Assembly: GCA_041685075.1 (NCBI GenBank)
Contig: JAWLGN010000265.1
Span: forward strand, 1-7,702
Direction of reading: 5' to 3'
DNA: 7,702 nucleotides
Origin: JAMCRM01 sp041685075
Lineage (GTDB): Bacteria; Acidobacteriota; Terriglobia; Bryobacterales; Bryobacteraceae
A model generated the notes under the pieces. The model worked only from the letters and a program-made list of their open reading frames with translations. It was not told the DNA's origin and searched no databases. The position numbers and the translations under genes are program-made. This document shows, piece after piece, positions 5,754-7,702 of this stretch; positions within the stretch are counted from its first letter, which is position 1, and every line of letters begins with the position of its first letter.

Positions 5754-6464
5754 TCAGAGGTGATGCCAGAGAGAACGCTCCGAGGTATCGGCCTCCTGCC
5801 GTTCGGCGGTGCTCTCCTCGATGCGGCGCCGGATGGCGTCGCGCGTGCCCAGGCCCAGCCCGATGCTGGCCGCCAGCACGCCCCCGCCCAGCACCATCAC
5901 GAAGGCGATCAGGAAGACCCCGCGGGCGAAGTTCACCACGTCGGCGGCCACCACCACGGCGGCGAATACCACCATGGAGCGCACGCCGGCGGCAAACAGC
6001 CTCGCCCAGGGCCAGTCTTCATTCACCGCCCAGACCAGCGCGCTGCGCCCCAGGTACTGTCCCAGCCAGATGCCGCCCAGCACCACCGCCGCGCCCGCCA
6101 GCAGCCGCGGGAACAGCAGCACCATGCCCTCGGCGATGCGCCCGGTCAGCTCCGTCCCGAACGCCTGCAGCGCCGTCAGCAGCCCCACCAGCAGTATTCC
6201 CCAGTAGACCCCCTGGGCCACCACGCGCGAAGCCCGCAGCGTCCCGGTGGGGTCCAGTATCGACGACACTCCCGAGCGGCGCATGAACCGGTCCAGCGCG
6301 ATCCCGTGGAAGACCCGCAGGATCAGCAGCCGCGCCAACCCGGCCAGCAGCACCGCCACCAGCATAATTGCGGCAGCCACGATCAGCGGCGGCAACTGCG
6401 TTTCCGCCATGCTCGACAGCCGCTCCAGCGTCCCCCGCATAATCGCCCTCAGGGTCTCAATCAT
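5754..6464 (-). CDS. Five-helix membrane protein related to the conserved TM-helix part of MscS-like proteins
   Basis: This inner-membrane protein has 236 residues and hydrophobic helices at about 25-52, 82-103, 113-139, 157-176 and 182-206. The segment FPRLLAGAAVVLGGIWLGQYLGR and the end GLGLGTRDAIRRRIEE match the repeated 'conserved TM helix' (TM_helix, PF05552) pattern found in proteins annotated as small-conductance mechanosensitive-channel-like. The soluble MscS beta-domain and cytoplasmic vestibule are absent; only a charged tail of about 30 residues follows the last helix. Channel activity is therefore unproven, and a tension-sensing or scaffolding role is equally possible. The start ATG overlaps the end of the glycosyltransferase gene (ATGATTGA, 8 nt) and has a ribosome site 6 nt upstream, so the two are probably translated together. 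The stop is 58 nt before the kinase gene. Confidence 0.8.
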   Translation of the reverse strand: MIETLRAIMRGTLERLSSMAETQLPPLIVAAAIMLVAVLLAGLARLLILRVFHGIALDRFMRRSGVSSILDPTGTLRASRVVAQGVYWGILLVGLLTALQAFGTELTGRIAEGMVLLFPRLLAGAAVVLGGIWLGQYLGRSALVWAVNEDWPWARLFAAGVRSMVVFAAVVVAADVVNFARGVFLIAFVMVLGGGVLAASIGLGLGTRDAIRRRIEESTAERQEADTSERSLWHHL

Positions 6465-7702
6465 GGTGTACCTCTCTCATCTTTGCTTTCTCTTCCGCCG
6501 GAGGCGCGGCGCTCTCCGGTGGAGTCTTGCCGGTCCAGTTCGCAATCAGGTAAGGCTTGGCCTCCTCGTAGGCCCGGCACAGCCCCTCGATCTTCTCGTC
6601 CACTTCCTCCGGCCCCAGTTCGGCCGTCTCGATCACGAACGACGCCACCCGCGCCATGTACAGCGGGGTGAGGGAGCGCAGCAGGTGTCCCCGGTCGATA
6701 CGCGCGCGCCGGTGCGCCGCCGCGAAATCGTAGATCACCTTCACCCACAGTTCGTCTTCCAGGTGGAAGGAGTCGTCCGGTTGCCGCGCCAGTTCGGCGA
6801 TCTGCCGCATGGTGTCCTTGGCCAGCGCCACCGACCAGATCTCCCCCAGGTCCTGGCAGCCATGCCGGAACTTCGCCAGCATGCGTCCCACGTTCACCTG
6901 GATGGGATCCAGCCCCACGTCGTAACGGAAGCCGAACAGGTCCACGTTCTCGCTGCCTGTGCGAGCGCGCCATACCGGCTCGTACTCGCTCATCAGCAGG
7001 AAAACCGAACCGATCACCTGTTGCAGCATGGCGCTCAGGTCCGCACCCGGGTCCTTGGCGTCGTGCAGCTTGGCGCCCAGGAAGCTCTGGCATACCCGAA
7101 AACCCTCGCAGATCGCGATGGTCGTCATCCAGATGTCGATGCCGTAGCGCGCAATGTCCGTCTCCCAGTCGTTGCGCTCGAGATACCGGTCGAAGAGCCG
7201 GCGCGACATCCCGAAATCCCCGCCGATGGGCTGCCGTACCCGCAGCCCGTACAGCGCCCGCGTCAGCGGGTAGACGATGCTGTTGGTAATGGTGCCGTCG
7301 TACTTGTGCCGGTAGTAATACGGCGCCACGAAGTCGAAGTCCGCGTGCAGCACCGGCCGCAGCAGCAGGTCGATCCATTCCGGTGTGATGGACCGCAGAT
7401 CCGCATCCACCACCGCGCAGGCCCGCGCCCCCACCAGCGACGCCATCCCGAAGATCAGCCGGAAGGCGCTGCCCTTGCCGGGGATCCCGTGGTAGGGCAT
7501 CGAGAGCCGGTGCACCGGCAGCAGCGGGTGGCGCAGCAGCAGCACCCGCCCGTCCTCGGCCGGCGTCGAGAGCACCGCCTCCCGCGTGCCGTCGGTCGAA
7601 CCGCCGTCCGAGTTCACAATCGCCGCGGTGAACTGCGGAAAATACTTCGCCAGCCCCAGTTGCGCCGCGCGCACCACGTGTCCGATGGTGCGCGCGTTCC
7701 GG
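6457..7702 (-). CDS. GT-A glycosyltransferase, similar to glucosylglycerate/mannosylglycerate synthases (5' truncated by window)
   Basis: This is a cytoplasmic nucleotide-sugar transferase. The frame is open to the window edge; the upstream codons read NARTIGHVVRAAQ, the usual first helix of GT2-like enzymes, so the true start lies a short way outside and the GTG at 7677 is not the start. Counting from 7677, motifs are: SDGGSTDGT (23-31, nucleotide binding), PGKG (67-70, donor loop), DAD (91-93, the metal-binding DXD), QPIGGDFGMS (149-158, acceptor loop), YGIDIW (178-183) and GAKLHD (201-206, probable metal-ligand histidine). The order PGKG, DXD, QP-GG-(E/D), YGID, GK-H is that of mannosylglycerate synthase (GT78) and related glucosylglycerate enzymes, and the long helical C-terminal region fits too. 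Donor and acceptor are inferred, not shown. A generic family-2 glycosyltransferase remains possible. It heads the visible part of a four-gene leftward group. Confidence 0.82.
   Translation of the reverse strand, partial: RNARTIGHVVRAAQLGLAKYFPQFTAAIVNSDGGSTDGTREAVLSTPAEDGRVLLLRHPLLPVHRLSMPYHGIPGKGSAFRLIFGMASLVGARACAVVDADLRSITPEWIDLLLRPVLHADFDFVAPYYYRHKYDGTITNSIVYPLTRALYGLRVRQPIGGDFGMSRRLFDRYLERNDWETDIARYGIDIWMTTIAICEGFRVCQSFLGAKLHDAKDPGADLSAMLQQVIGSVFLLMSEYEPVWRARTGSENVDLFGFRYDVGLDPIQVNVGRMLAKFRHGCQDLGEIWSVALAKDTMRQIAELARQPDDSFHLEDELWVKVIYDFAAAHRRARIDRGHLLRSLTPLYMARVASFVIETAELGPEEVDEKIEGLCRAYEEAKPYLIANWTGKTPPESAAPPAEEKAKMREVHHD
6471..6476 (-). promoter_or_regulatory. Ribosome binding site of the TM-helix protein, inside the glycosyltransferase gene
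   Basis: GAGAGG on the - strand lies 6 nt before the ATG at 6464. It supports this start although the start is inside the preceding coding region, and it fits translation re-initiation across the 8-nt overlap. Confidence 0.6.

Overview
This GC-rich window has seven protein genes in two opposing groups and no RNA gene, mobile element or CRISPR array that I can see. GC-rich codon use, an outer-membrane TonB-dependent receptor (so a diderm), and short-leader promoters with good -10 boxes but poor -35 boxes suggest an environmental Gram-negative bacterium. My best guess is Acidobacteriota, from overall resemblance only; no marker gene is present.

Left half, + strand. The window opens inside the last part of a TonB-dependent receptor (1-648). 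It is followed by a complete glutamate dehydrogenase with a TTG start (773-2038) and a possible weak terminator. A gene-free spacer of about 310 bases with small repeats comes next. It leads into a less GC-rich gene for a membrane protein with two N-terminal zinc ribbons, a DUF4190-like membrane hairpin and a DUF3862/BamE-like C-terminal domain (2349-3014). A small metal-binding cupin (3203-3685) has a consensus TATAAT placed so that its mRNA is probably leaderless, with a perfect inverted repeat just upstream.

Right half, - strand. Four genes read leftward in the order: glycosyltransferase (5' end outside the window), a five-helix membrane protein related to the transmembrane part of mechanosensitive-channel-like proteins, a NarX/DesK-type sensor histidine kinase, and a NarL/FixJ response regulator. 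The first pair overlaps by 8 nt and the last pair by 4 nt. The only gap, 58 nt in front of the kinase, holds a 17-bp direct repeat with a 21-bp period that can also be read as a promoter. The glycosyltransferase has the motif layout of the GT-A enzymes that make glucosyl- or mannosylglycerate, which are compatible solutes. The arrangement therefore suggests a membrane-stress or osmotic-stress locus: solute synthesis, a membrane-tension-related protein and a dedicated two-component system. That link is inference from gene order and family resemblance. The response regulator and the cupin converge with only 4 nt between their stop codons.
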